Numbered from the stretch's first letter, positions 1 through 9,375 are shown. The stretch is DNA of 64,000 nt from Jiangella asiatica (GCF_004349065.1 NZ_SMKZ01000012.1:62001-126000), one strand, 5' to 3'. Program-made: numbers and translations. The notes: generated from the letters alone by a model not told the origin.

Positions 1-1070
1 CGGACGACGTCCAGCCGCTCGACGTCGACGGTGTTCGCACCGTCGCTGTCCTGACCATTCTCTGGGCGGTCGCCTTCGTCCTGCTCGCGCTGCGCATGGA
101 TTCCCTGGAGGCCGAGAGCCGCGGCTGGTGGCTGTGGACCTGCCTGGCCGGCGTCGGCCTGGGGCTGCTCGGCCTGGAGTACACGCGCAAGCGGCGTGAC
201 GCCATCGAGGAGGCGCGCGAAGAGGCTCTGCTGAACGCTGAGCCGGCTGGCGCCGAGGACGGTGACGTGCCGGTCGAGGCGCCCGAGGAACGGCCGGCGT
301 CCATCCCCGCCGAAGCAGCCGGCCCTGCCATGCCGCCGGAGGCCGACGACACCGGCCGGTCCCGTTCGCGCCGGCGCTCCCGGCCCGACGCCGTGACGCG
401 CCCCATCGACACCGACGGGAACCTGCCCCCGATCCGCGACGCCGGGCCTGGGCCCGCGGGGACCAGGGTCGACGCCCCACCGGTCCGGGACGCTGGACCT
501 GGACCTGGACCTGGGCCTGGACCTGGGCCTGGGCCTGCTGTGACGCGAGCCGACCTCCCGCGTCTGCCGGGTGAAGGACCGGCAGCCGCGCCGGGCGAGC
601 AGCCGACCAGCCGACCCGGTCCGCTACGGCCGCCCGTCGAGCGGGCGACCGGGCCGAACCGGGTCGCGCCGGCCGATCCCGCGTCGAGCGGGGAGCGGTC
701 CACCGCCCCGGGCCGCACTCGTGGTGCTGAGCGCGCGACCGGGCCGAACCGGGTCGCGCCGGCCGATCCCGCGTCGAGCGGGGAGCGGTCCACCGCCCCG
801 GGCCGCACTCGTGGTGCTGAGCGCCCGTCCCGGCAGAATCGGCGCACGCAGCCCTCCGAGCTCTTCGGCGACCTGGGAGCGGACTCCGCCTCGTCGAGGT
901 CGCCGGGTCGCCAGCCAGCGCCCGCGTCCGACGACGAGCCGCTGCTCGACACGACCATGGGTGGTCGCCGGGCGCGCGACTACGACACCGCCGACGAGGT
1001 CGAAGAGGTAACCGAGGGTGGCGGCACGCAGTACCGCGGCCGCCGAGCCCGGCGCTCCGACACTGCCTGA
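1..1070 (+). CDS. DUF2530 membrane protein with long disordered repeat tail (5' end outside window)
   Basis: The reading frame is open from base 3, so the true start lies upstream. The first ~75 residues match my memory of DUF2530: a DDVQPLDVDGVRTVAV opening, a membrane segment (LTILWAVAFVLLAL), then WWLWTCLAGVGLGLLGLEY as a second helix and a basic RKRRDAIEEA end. Everything after is low-complexity and probably disordered: acidic/proline-rich, then a Gly-Pro run from hexamer repeats (about 497-540), then a 30-residue unit repeated twice (639-728 and 729-818). Family members usually stop soon after the second helix, so the ~280-residue tail is unusual. Function is unknown; an inner-membrane protein with a cytoplasmic tail is the simplest reading. 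Confidence 0.8.
   Translation, partial: DDVQPLDVDGVRTVAVLTILWAVAFVLLALRMDSLEAESRGWWLWTCLAGVGLGLLGLEYTRKRRDAIEEAREEALLNAEPAGAEDGDVPVEAPEERPASIPAEAAGPAMPPEADDTGRSRSRRRSRPDAVTRPIDTDGNLPPIRDAGPGPAGTRVDAPPVRDAGPGPGPGPGPGPGPAVTRADLPRLPGEGPAAAPGEQPTSRPGPLRPPVERATGPNRVAPADPASSGERSTAPGRTRGAERATGPNRVAPADPASSGERSTAPGRTRGAERPSRQNRRTQPSELFGDLGADSASSRSPGRQPAPASDDEPLLDTTMGGRRARDYDTADEVEEVTEGGGTQYRGRRARRSDTA
639..818 (+). repeat. Two tandem 90-bp direct repeats inside the DUF2530 gene
   Basis: Copies at 639-728 and 729-818 differ at one synonymous base (CGG versus CGC arginine codon). Each encodes the same 30 residues, starting ERATGPNRVAPAD. The near-identity implies a recent in-frame duplication. A second simple repeat (CCTGGA/CCTGGG hexamers) lies just upstream near 497-540. 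Confidence 0.95.
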
Positions 1071-1138
1071 CATCGCCGTGACACCACGAGGATCTCTCGT
1101 GGGTCACCATGCGCGTAGCTGCTGTGGCATCACGAGGC

Positions 1139-1184
1139 CTTCTGGTGCGTCACGAGGCTTGCAGGCCTGGTGACGCACCAGAAG
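1139..1184. terminator. 15-bp perfect hairpin between DUF2530 and marR genes
   Basis: Arms CTTCTGGTGCGTCAC (1139-1153) and its exact complement (1170-1184) enclose a 16-base loop. It lies after the DUF2530 stop and before the next gene, so it may end transcription, although no T-run follows. The surrounding bases (1080-1200) share CACGAGGA and CACCATGC words with the dispersed intergenic repeats described elsewhere. Confidence 0.45.
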
Positions 1185-1245
1185 TACTGGCCATGGTCAC
1201 CGCTTCCACCCGAGGCCAGGAGCGTCGGCTACGTATACGCCTGGC

Positions 1246-1276
1246 ATTTAGCAAGGGTAATGAGTTAAACTAAGCA
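1246..1276. promoter_or_regulatory. A+T-rich promoter/operator patch of the marR-MFS operon
   Basis: This short A+T-rich island directly before the GTG start contains TTTAG (1247-1251) and CTAAG (1270-1274) as weak inverted arms around GGTAATGAGTTAAA. It is the natural place for an autoregulatory MarR site and a -10 element. The assignment rests on position and composition only. Confidence 0.35.
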
Positions 1277-1278
1277 AA

Positions 1279-1758
1279 GTGTCAACCTCGAAGATCTCAT
1301 CCACCTCGTCGCCGGCCCGGTCCGGGTCGGCGCAGCCTCGCACCCAGGCCGGCCTCGCCAGCTCCCTCCGCATCGCCATCGGCCGGTTGAGCCGGCGCAT
1401 CCGCAACGAGCGCGAGGACGACTCGCTGACCCTCAACCAGCTGTCCGCGCTGGGCGTGCTGGTGCGCAAGGGCCCCATGCCGGTCGGCGAGCTCGCCGCC
1501 TGCGAGCGGGTGCGTCCGCCGTCCATGACCCGCACCGTCAGCGGGCTCGAGGAGCTCGGCCTCGTGGTCCGCGAGCCCGAGCCGGGCGATCGCAGGATCG
1601 CCGTCGTCCGTATCACCGAAGCCGGGCTCGCGCGTACCGCGGCCGATCGCAAGCGCCGCGACGCCTGGATGAACCATCGGCTGCGCGAGCTCTCGCCGGA
1701 CGAGCGGGAGCGGCTGCGCGCCGCCCTGCCCGTGCTCGAGAAGTTGGCCGGACTGTGA
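1279..1758 (+). CDS. MarR-family transcriptional regulator
   Basis: 159 residues with a MarR winged helix-turn-helix: a helix around LNQLSALGVLVRKGPMPVGE, recognition region RPPSMTRTVSGLEELGLV and wing EPGDRRIAVVRITEAG. The GTG start at 1279 is chosen because it opens the frame just after an A+T-rich patch (1246-1276). No clear ribosome site precedes it, so it may be leaderless. Its stop overlaps the GTG start of the downstream MFS gene (GTGA), so the two are translationally coupled. This is the usual layout of a repressor with the efflux pump it controls. The effector is unknown. Confidence 0.88.
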   Translation: MSTSKISSTSSPARSGSAQPRTQAGLASSLRIAIGRLSRRIRNEREDDSLTLNQLSALGVLVRKGPMPVGELAACERVRPPSMTRTVSGLEELGLVVREPEPGDRRIAVVRITEAGLARTAADRKRRDAWMNHRLRELSPDERERLRAALPVLEKLAGL

Positions 1759-3236
1759 GCCCTACCTTCAGCTCCCTCCGACACCGTGATTATCGTTTGT
1801 ACTGGTCAGGCATGTTCCTGTCCAATGTCGGCACCTGGATGCAGCGCATCGCGCAGGACTGGCTGGTGCTGGTCGTGCTCGGTGGTGGCGCGCAGGCGGT
1901 CGGCATCACGACGGGGCTGCAGTTCCTACCGTTCCTGCTGGTAGCGCCGTTCGGTGGACTCCTCGCCGACCGGTTCTCCAAGCGCAAGCTGCTGATCTTC
2001 ACCAACGCGTTCATGGGCACGGTCGGGCTGGCGCTCGGCGTGCTCACGCTGACCGGCCTGGCCGAGATCTGGCACGTCTACGTGCTGGCCTTCCTGTTGG
2101 GCGTCGGCACAGCGCTGGACAACCCGGCGCGGCAGGCGTTCGTCTCCGAGCTGGTGCAGAAGGACGATCTCACCAACGCCGTCGCGCTCAACAGCGCGTC
2201 GTTCAATGCCGCGCGCCTTGTCGGCCCGGCGGTGGCGGGTGTGCTGATCGGCCTGATCGGCACCGGCTGGGTGTTCGTCCTCAACGCGGCGTCGTTCCTC
2301 TCGCCGATCCTCGTGCTGGTCCTGCTGCGGCGGCGGATCGCCCGGACTACGCGCAAACGCGAGAAGGCTGGCACGTTCTCGCAGCTGCGCGAGGGGGTGC
2401 GTTACGTCCGGTCCCGGCCTGACCTGATCATGGTCATGACCATCATGTTCGGGCTCGGCACGTTCGGCATGAACTTCCAGATGACCATGGCGCTGATGGC
2501 CACCGACGTCTACGGCAAGGGCCCCAGCGAGTACGGCCTGCTGGGTTCGGTGATGGCGGTCGGCACGCTGTCCGGCGCGCTGGTCGCGGCGCGCCGGCGG
2601 GTGCCGCGGCGCCGGCTGATCGTCGGCGGCGCGGTGCTGTTCGGTGCGTTCGAGATCATCGCCGGCCTGATGCCTACATACGTGCTGTTCGCGGTCGCGC
2701 TGGTGCCGGTCGGTGTCATCGCGATGACGGTGCTGACGGCGGCCAACGCGTACGTCCAGACCACAGTGCCGCAGTACGTCCGTGGGCGGGTCATGTCGCT
2801 GTACATGATGATCTTCATGGGCGGGACGCCAGCCGGTGCGCCGGTCATCGGGCTGGTCGCCGACGCGTTCGGCGCGCGCTGGTCGCTGCTCGGCGGAGGC
2901 ATCCTGACCATGGTGTTCGCGATCGGGGCGCTGGTCGTGCTCGCGCCGAAGAGTGGCGTGGTCGTGCGCACCCGGCTGCGGCCGCGGCCCGGCCTCGTCG
3001 TTGTGGCCAGGCCGGTCGAGGACGCTGCCGCGGTGGCCAGGCCGGTCGAGGACGCCGTCGTTGTGGCCAGGCCGGTCGAGGACGCCGCCGTGGTCACATC
3101 CGCTCCGGAGCCTCGATCCCCAGCAGGCCGAGTCCCTGCTGGAGCGTCGCCGCGGTCAGCCGGCACAGTGCGAGCCGATTGCCGTGCGCCGGTGGTGGCG
3201 CGGTCAGTACCGGGCACGCCTCGTAGAAGTCGGTGA
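1755..3236 (+). CDS. MFS transporter (drug/siderophore efflux type) with repetitive C-terminal tail
   Basis: 493 residues. The first ~400 form a typical 12-helix major facilitator of the EntS/DHA3 kind: an RDYRLYWSGMFLSNVGTWMQ opening, then GLLADRFSKRKLL as the loop 2-3 signature. It starts with GTG overlapping the marR stop. After the last helix the frame runs through three 30-bp repeats (3003-3092; VARPVEDA units) and then antisense through the last 143 bases of argS. The tail has no transporter character and probably arose by loss of the original stop or by a frameshift. The core pump looks intact; its substrate is unknown, probably a toxic compound sensed by the coupled MarR. Confidence 0.85.
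   Translation: MSPTFSSLRHRDYRLYWSGMFLSNVGTWMQRIAQDWLVLVVLGGGAQAVGITTGLQFLPFLLVAPFGGLLADRFSKRKLLIFTNAFMGTVGLALGVLTLTGLAEIWHVYVLAFLLGVGTALDNPARQAFVSELVQKDDLTNAVALNSASFNAARLVGPAVAGVLIGLIGTGWVFVLNAASFLSPILVLVLLRRRIARTTRKREKAGTFSQLREGVRYVRSRPDLIMVMTIMFGLGTFGMNFQMTMALMATDVYGKGPSEYGLLGSVMAVGTLSGALVAARRRVPRRRLIVGGAVLFGAFEIIAGLMPTYVLFAVALVPVGVIAMTVLTAANAYVQTTVPQYVRGRVMSLYMMIFMGGTPAGAPVIGLVADAFGARWSLLGGGILTMVFAIGALVVLAPKSGVVVRTRLRPRPGLVVVARPVEDAAAVARPVEDAVVVARPVEDAAVVTSAPEPRSPAGRVPAGASPRSAGTVRADCRAPVVARSVPGTPRRSR
3003..3092 (+). repeat. Three tandem 30-bp repeats at the 3' end of the MFS gene
   Basis: The core GTGGCCAGGCCGGTCGAGGA begins at 3003, 3033 and 3063, each followed by CGC and a slightly variable 7-base end. 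Translated in the MFS frame it gives repeated VARPVEDA. The array ends at the argS stop codon, at the junction of two convergent genes. Confidence 0.92.
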
Positions 3237-4866
3237 ACGCCCTCGCGGTGTCGTAGAGGTACGTGCACAGCCGGTGCGGCTCCAATGTCGCGGCGACCTC
3301 GGTGAGCGCGTCACCGAACCCGTCCAACGCGATCGCCAGCGCGCGTTCGGCCGGGTGCATGCCGGCCGCGGCGTCGACGCTGACTCCGTCGTCGCCGGCT
3401 CCGCGCAGGATCGACCGGATGCGCGTGTGCGCGTACTGCAGGTACACCCCGGTGTCGCCGGAGAAGGAGACCATCCGGTCGACGTCGAAGGCGTAGTCCT
3501 TGACGCGCGACGTGGACAGCTCGGCGTACTTCACAGCGCCGACGCCGGCGGTCTCGGCGATCCGGTCCAGCTCCGCGGTGTCCAGCTCGGGGTTCTTCTC
3601 GCCGACGACGGTCCGTGCGCGCTCGACCGCGGCGTCGAGCAGGGCGGTGAGCCCGACGGTGTCGCCGGCGCGGGTCCGGAACGGCCGGCCGTCGGCGTCG
3701 AGGACGGTGCCGAACGCGACGTGTTCGACGTCGACGGTGTCGGCGAGCCAGCTCGCGCGGCGCGCGGTCTCGAACACAAGCCGGAAGTGCAGTGCCTGCC
3801 GCGCGTCGACGACGTAGAGGATGCGGCCAGCGCGCAGCTCCTCCAGCCGGTAGCGGATCGTGGCCAGGTCGGTGGTGTCGTAGCCATAGCCGCCGTCGCG
3901 TTTGCGCAGGATCAGTGGGATCGGCCGGCCGTCCGGCCCGGTAGCGGACGCGGAGAAGACCACGACCGCGCCGTCGCTGTCCTCCGCGAGGCCGGCGTCG
4001 CGCAGATCGCGCACCACCGCGTCGAGCCGCGAGTTGTAGAACGACTCGCCGGCTGAGTCGGCCGGCGTCAGGAGGATGCCCAGCCGGGCGTAGATCTCCC
4101 CGAACCCGCGCTCGGACTCCGCGACGATGTCGCGCCAGGCCGCGACGGTGGCGTCGTCGCCGGACTGCAGCGCCACCACCCTGGTGCGGGAACGGTCGGC
4201 GAACTCGGGGTCGGCGTCGAACGCCGCCCGCGCGTCCCGGTAGAGCTGGTTCGGCGCGGACACCGCCGAGGCACCGTCGGCCAGCTCGGCGCGGTGCCAG
4301 GTCGCGTCCGGATGCTCGTCGAGGTACTGGATGAGCATGCCGAACGGCGTGCCCCAGTCGCCCAGATGGTTCTGCCGGATGACGTCGGCGCCGAGATGGG
4401 CGAGCACCCGGGCGAGGCTGTCGCCGATCACTGTCGAGCGCAGGTGCCCGACGTGCAGGTCCTTCGCGATGTTGGGCGCCGAGTAGTCGATGACGGTTCG
4501 CCGGCCGGCCTCGCCGCGCGGTACGCCGAGCCGCGGAGCGGCCAGCCGAGCCGCCACCTGCTCCCACAGCACATGATCGGTCACGCTCAGGTTGAGGAAC
4601 CCCGGCCCGCTGACCTGGACGTCGCGGAGCAGCTCGGTCTCGGTGCCGCCGCCCGGACCGAGGTGGCCGGCGAGCTCGGCGGCGAACTCGGCCGGCCGGG
4701 CGGCGACGTGGCGGCTCAGCGCGAGCGCGCCGTTGGACTGGAAGTCGGCGTGCTCGCTACGTCGCACGACGGGGTCCGCGTCGGTCAGCTCCGGCCAGGC
4801 CGAGCCGATCGCGGACGACACCGCCGCCGCGACTCGGTCTCTCAGCGACTCGACGTGCTCGGACAC
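3094..4866 (-). CDS. argS: Arginyl-tRNA synthetase
   Basis: 590 residues. This class I synthetase charges tRNA-Arg in the cytoplasm. The N-terminal domain is followed by YSAPNIAKDLHVGHLRSTVI, whose HVGH is the HIGH-type ATP site normal in ArgRS. FRTRAGDTVGL occupies the region where most ArgRS enzymes lack a KMSKS motif. The C-terminal anticodon-binding helical domain ends in LLGIEAPERM, a typical family ending. The GTG start at 4866 has a GAGGAG ribosome site seven bases upstream and matches family length; a longer in-frame extension upstream looks non-coding. The 3' end overlaps the tail of the convergent MFS gene by 143 bases. Confidence 0.97.
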   Translation of the reverse strand: MSEHVESLRDRVAAAVSSAIGSAWPELTDADPVVRRSEHADFQSNGALALSRHVAARPAEFAAELAGHLGPGGGTETELLRDVQVSGPGFLNLSVTDHVLWEQVAARLAAPRLGVPRGEAGRRTVIDYSAPNIAKDLHVGHLRSTVIGDSLARVLAHLGADVIRQNHLGDWGTPFGMLIQYLDEHPDATWHRAELADGASAVSAPNQLYRDARAAFDADPEFADRSRTRVVALQSGDDATVAAWRDIVAESERGFGEIYARLGILLTPADSAGESFYNSRLDAVVRDLRDAGLAEDSDGAVVVFSASATGPDGRPIPLILRKRDGGYGYDTTDLATIRYRLEELRAGRILYVVDARQALHFRLVFETARRASWLADTVDVEHVAFGTVLDADGRPFRTRAGDTVGLTALLDAAVERARTVVGEKNPELDTAELDRIAETAGVGAVKYAELSTSRVKDYAFDVDRMVSFSGDTGVYLQYAHTRIRSILRGAGDDGVSVDAAAGMHPAERALAIALDGFGDALTEVAATLEPHRLCTYLYDTARAFTDFYEACPVLTAPPPAHGNRLALCRLTAATLQQGLGLLGIEAPERM

Positions 4867-4969
4867 CGTGGGACTCCTCCTCAGGTCGATGGCCGGCCAT
4901 TCTCCCAACCCGCCGTCGGCGTCGGCCATGGAATATTGGGCGCATGCGCCAGCAGCGGAACGCCGTCCG

Positions 4970-5572
4970 GTGAGGCTGTTCGTCGCCGCGGTGCCGTCGC
5001 CGGACGCCGTCGCACACCTGGACCGAGCCGTCACCCCGATCCGGGACGGTGACCACGACCGGCGGTTGCGCTGGTCCGACCCCGCCGGCTGGCACGTCAC
5101 GCTGGCGTTCTACGGCGACCTGGACCAGGCGCGGCTGCCCGACCTGACCGAGCGAGTGCGGCGCGCGGCCGGGCGGTACCAGCGAGCCCGGGTGCGGCTG
5201 TCCGGCGCCGGGCGGTTCGGCGCCGCGGTGCTGTGGGTAGGCGTCGACGGCGACACCGAGGTGCTCCGGCGGCTGGCCCGGTCGACGGTAGCCGCGGGCC
5301 GGCGCGCGGGCACCACTCACCGGGAGCAACAGCGGTTCCGGCCGCACGTCACCCTGGCACGGTCACGACAGCCCGCTGACCTTCGGCGATACGTCGAAAT
5401 CCTGGCCGACTACGCTGGGCCGTCGTGGACGGTGGAGGAGCTGACCCTGCTGAGCTCGCATCCGGGACCGCCCGGTGCCGGTCCGCGCTACGAGGCGCTC
5501 GCGACCTTCCCCGTCGGTGCCGAGCCGAACACCGTCAGAGCAGTGCGGCCACGGCGACGACGACCAGCATGA
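4970..5572 (+). CDS. thpR: RNA 2',3'-cyclic phosphodiesterase (2H family, LigT/ThpR)
   Basis: 200 residues with the two hallmark HxTx motifs of the 2H phosphoesterases, HVTLAF near residue 40 and HVTLAR near residue 125, plus an MRLFVAA-like opening. Family members open 2',3'-cyclic phosphates at RNA ends. The GTG start at 4970 aligns with the family start. An in-frame ATG at 4928 would add 14 residues with no family character. The gene is divergent from argS across about 100 bases. Confidence 0.9.
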   Translation: MRLFVAAVPSPDAVAHLDRAVTPIRDGDHDRRLRWSDPAGWHVTLAFYGDLDQARLPDLTERVRRAAGRYQRARVRLSGAGRFGAAVLWVGVDGDTEVLRRLARSTVAAGRRAGTTHREQQRFRPHVTLARSRQPADLRRYVEILADYAGPSWTVEELTLLSSHPGPPGAGPRYEALATFPVGAEPNTVRAVRPRRRRPA

Positions 5573-5621
5573 CGATCAGCGTCACCGACACCAGCTGCCG
5601 CGTGGTCTTCGGCCGCACCAC
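5535..5621 (-). CDS. Possible 28-residue single-pass membrane peptide
   Basis: GTG at 5621 with a GGAGAGG ribosome site about seven bases upstream opens a 28-codon frame. A short basic head (RPKTTRQ) is followed by a strongly hydrophobic helix (LVSVTLIVMLVVVAVAALL) and a stop. The clean positive-inside pattern is unlikely by chance, and the start context is good. It overlaps the 3' end of thpR on the opposite strand by 38 bases. No function is known to me; such peptides are often missed in annotation. Confidence 0.45.
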   Translation of the reverse strand: MVRPKTTRQLVSVTLIVMLVVVAVAALL

Positions 5622-6000
5622 CGTCCCCCTCTCCACCTTCCGGCTGCCAGCGTACGCGCCTGCTCGGCCCCGTTGATCGACAGGACGCGACCACCGTTCG
5701 GGCGAGAGCGCAGTCGATTCGAACAGCGAGGGTTGACCAAAGAGGTGACTCCGCATCACCGCCAATTTCATTCGTCTCTGACCTGCGGCGATGCGTTTTG
5801 CCGCGCCGAATCCCGGCCACGCGGCCCATGCTCAGATGACCGAACGGATGATCCACAGCCTGCCGGGTCACACTCTATGGTTGTCACCAGGAACACGACG
5901 GGGGAATGGGTTCCAGCCGATGGCGGAACCGAACGACGCGCCCGGCCGCTGACACGAAATCGCGGCCGGGCGTTGTTTCGTGCCAGGGGTGCTTCGCCCC
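5622..6000. other. Intergenic region thpR/serC
   Basis: 379 bases without a convincing gene. It holds the upstream region of the 28-residue peptide, a small GGTGA/TCACC inverted pair near 5743-5759, and the strong GC hairpin at 5939-5972. Open frames crossing it have no recognisable protein features. Confidence 0.6.
5939..5972. terminator. Bidirectional GC-rich terminator hairpin
   Basis: Arms CGCCCGGCCGC (5939-5949) and GCGGCCGGGCG (5962-5972) pair perfectly around a 12-base loop, followed on the + strand by TTGTTT. It lies between the 3' ends of thpR (+) and serC (-), where a shared terminator is expected. Confidence 0.75.
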
Positions 6001-7161
<1,161 letters not shown>

Positions 7162-7227
7162 TCAAAGTGACGACACTGTCAGAGCGGCTATTGTGCCGCA
7201 TCGACCGAGCGGCTGCGAAACCGGGTG

Positions 7228-8334
7228 TCAGGCGGCCCAGTCGGGGTTCCAGCCGGGGACGGTGTCAGGTGTGCGGGCCCCCGGACCGGTGTACTTGGCC
7301 GACGGGCGCACCAGCCGGCCGGTCTTCTTCTGCTCGAGGATGTGCGCGCACCAGCCGGCGGTGCGGGCACAGGTGAACATCGACGTGAACATGGACGCCG
7401 GCACCTCGGCGAAGTCGAGGACGATGGCGGCCCAGAACTCCACGTTGGTGGCCAGCACCCGGTCGGGCTTTCGCTCGTGCAGCTCCGACAGCGCGGCCTT
7501 CTCGAACGCCTCGGCCACCTCGTAGCGAGGCGCGCCCAGCTCGCGGGCGACCCGGCGCAGCGTACGGGCCCGCGGGTCCTCGGCGCGGTAGACGCGGTGA
7601 CCGAAACCCATGAGCCGCTCGCCGCGGTCGAGGACGCCCTTGACGTAGCCCAGGGGGTCGCCGGTGCGCTCGATCTCCTCGATCATGGCCAGCACCCGCG
7701 ACGGCGCGCCGCCGTGCAGCGGGCCGCTCATGGCACCGACCGCCGCGGACAGCGCCGCGGCGACGTCGGCGCCGGTGGAGGAGACCACCCGGGCGGTGAA
7801 CGTCGAGGCGTTCATGCCGTGCTCGGCCGCCGAGGTCAGGTAGGCGTCGACGGCGGCGGTGTGCCGCGGATCGGGCTCGCCGCGCCATCGGGTCATGAAC
7901 TGCTCGACGATGCTGCCGGCCCCGGCGACGACGGCGTCGGGCACCTGCGCCTGCCCCGTCGCCTCACGGGCGGACTGAGCGACGAACGACAGCGCGGTTG
8001 ACGCGGTGCGCGCCAGTTGGTCGCGAGCGTCGTCGTCACTGGTGTCGAGCAGTGGCTTGAAACCCCACAGAGGTGCCAGCGTGGCCACGGCACTCTGCAC
8101 GTCGACGCGCACGTCGCCGGTGTGGACCGGCAGCTCCAGCGGCTCGGCCGGCGGCAGGCCGGGGTAGAAGCCGCCGTCGACCAGCAGCCCCCAGACGTTG
8201 CCGAACGGCACTCGCCCGACGAGGTCGTCGATGTCGACGCCGCGGTATCGCAGCGCGCTGCCTTCCTTGTCAGGTTCGGCGATGTGCGTCTCGAAAGCTA
8301 CGACACCCTCAAGGCCATGCATGACCTCGGACAT
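7228..8334 (-). CDS. citA: Citrate synthase 2 (short actinobacterial type)
   Basis: 368 residues. Condenses acetyl-CoA with oxaloacetate to citrate. It has the short N-terminus of the second citrate synthase of actinobacteria, beginning MSEVMHGLEGVVAFETHIAE. Visible family motifs are GPLHGGAPSRV, the catalytic-histidine block LMGFGHRVYRAEDPRA, and the aspartate/arginine end region SMFTCARTAGWCAHILEQ. The ATG at 8334 has GGAGA upstream; further upstream in-frame codons are not family-like. It is divergent from pdxH. Confidence 0.95.
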   Translation of the reverse strand: MSEVMHGLEGVVAFETHIAEPDKEGSALRYRGVDIDDLVGRVPFGNVWGLLVDGGFYPGLPPAEPLELPVHTGDVRVDVQSAVATLAPLWGFKPLLDTSDDDARDQLARTASTALSFVAQSAREATGQAQVPDAVVAGAGSIVEQFMTRWRGEPDPRHTAAVDAYLTSAAEHGMNASTFTARVVSSTGADVAAALSAAVGAMSGPLHGGAPSRVLAMIEEIERTGDPLGYVKGVLDRGERLMGFGHRVYRAEDPRARTLRRVARELGAPRYEVAEAFEKAALSELHERKPDRVLATNVEFWAAIVLDFAEVPASMFTSMFTCARTAGWCAHILEQKKTGRLVRPSAKYTGPGARTPDTVPGWNPDWAA

Positions 8335-8420
8335 TCGGTCTCCATTCGTGGTGCGCTCGCGGCCCTTCTCCATCATGCCCCGCACCTGGTGGGTCTGGAC
8401 AAGTTGCGACAATGTGAATG

Positions 8421-8434
8421 TGTGGTTTCCCACA
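8421..8434. promoter_or_regulatory. Inverted repeat in the citA/pdxH divergent promoter region
   Basis: TGTGG-TTTC-CCACA forms a 5-bp-arm palindrome inside a longer region of opposing GTG/CAC words (about 8412-8445). On the minus strand the loop reads GAAA, a stable tetraloop. The position between two divergent metabolic genes suits an operator. No regulator can be named. Confidence 0.35.
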
Positions 8435-8540
8435 GTGTGATACGCCACGTCGACGGATTTTCGGCCCAGTCCGAACCGATCCGGCTCAACTGTCCGGGAC
8501 GGGTGACACAGTGGTTGCCGTGGAGGAAGGGCTGCCCCGG

Positions 8541-9158
8541 ATGCGCCGCCGGTACACGGCCGGACGGCTGCTCGAACGTGATCTCGCCGCGGACCCGTTC
8601 GATGAGTTCCGGGCCTGGTTGCACGACGCCGTCGCGGCCGGTCTGGCCGAGCCGAACGCCATGGTCCTGTCCACCGTCGGCGCGGATGGCCAGCCGAGCA
8701 GCCGCACGGTGCTGTTGAAGGGCATCGACGACGGCGGCTTCGTGTTCTTCACCAACCGCGGCTCGCGCAAGGCGTTGGAGATCGAGGCGAACGCGCTGGT
8801 GTCCCTGTGCTTCCCCTGGATCGCGATGGAGCGGCAAGTATTGGTCTGCGGTGCCGCGGCGACGGTCCCGCGCGCGGCGAGCCAGGCCTACTGGGTGACC
8901 CGTCCGCGCGAGTCGCAGGTGGGCGCCTGGGCGAGCCGGCAGTCCACGGTCATCGGCGGCCGCGACGAGCTGGAAGCGGCGGCGGCCGACGTGGCGCGGC
9001 GGTACCCGGGCGACGTGCCGCTGCCGGAGTTCTGGGGCGGTTACCGTGTCGAGCCGTCCTCCATCGAGTTCTGGCAGGGCGGCCTGGCCCGCCTGCACGA
9101 TCGGCTGCGCTACCGCCGCGAGGACGCCGGCTGGGTGGTCGAGCGGCTCTCCCCCTGA
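8541..9158 (+). CDS. pdxH: Pyridoxamine 5'-phosphate oxidase
   Basis: 205 residues. FMN-dependent oxidation of pyridoxine/pyridoxamine phosphate to pyridoxal phosphate. Family blocks are visible: DPFDEFRAWLHDAV, PNAMVLSTVGADGQPSSRTV, LLKGIDDGGFVFFTNRGSRK (FMN/substrate site), ESQVGAWASRQS, and the C-terminal WGGYRVEP...EFWQGG...LHDRLRY. The start ATG at 8541 follows GGAGGAAGG with ten bases between; an in-frame GTG at 8511 would add ten residues. It shares its upstream region with the divergent citA gene. Confidence 0.95.
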   Translation: MRRRYTAGRLLERDLAADPFDEFRAWLHDAVAAGLAEPNAMVLSTVGADGQPSSRTVLLKGIDDGGFVFFTNRGSRKALEIEANALVSLCFPWIAMERQVLVCGAAATVPRAASQAYWVTRPRESQVGAWASRQSTVIGGRDELEAAAADVARRYPGDVPLPEFWGGYRVEPSSIEFWQGGLARLHDRLRYRREDAGWVVERLSP

Positions 9159-9234
9159 GAAGCCGGCCCCGTGCCACGAGCAAGGGCTCGGCGACGGCGG
9201 GGTGTCGGCACAGGCTCGCGTTCGCTGTGCCTCG

Positions 9235-9340
9235 TGATCATCAACGATCGGGTCCGTCACGAGGATGGTGTGTGCTTCACCATGCTTGTAGGCCTGGTGG
9301 AGCGCGGGAACGCCTGGTGAGGTCGCGGATCGTTGGTGCA
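9235..9340. repeat. Dispersed intergenic repeat, copy A
   Basis: About 106 bases bounded by TGATCATCAACGATC on the left and GGATCGTTGGTGCA on the right, so the ends are imperfect inverted repeats. The interior contains TGCTTCACCATGCTTGTAGG and GGAACGCCTGGTGA. Related copies occur at 16324-16425 and 63833-63922 with the same internal words. It lies downstream of pdxH in non-coding sequence. Size and ends resemble a REP/MITE-like element, but no transposase is visible. Confidence 0.8.
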
Positions 9341-9375
9341 GCCGGCCCTAAACGACGACCGGCCAGAAATGGAAC

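Noticed and set aside
3003-3092. Three 30-bp repeats as a CRISPR fragment
   Set aside because: The copies are directly adjacent without spacers and lie in a coding tail; no cas genes are present.
4867-5100. Upstream extension of argS to 668 residues
   Set aside because: The extension overlaps the divergent thpR gene and lacks family similarity; the GTG at 4866 has an excellent ribosome site.
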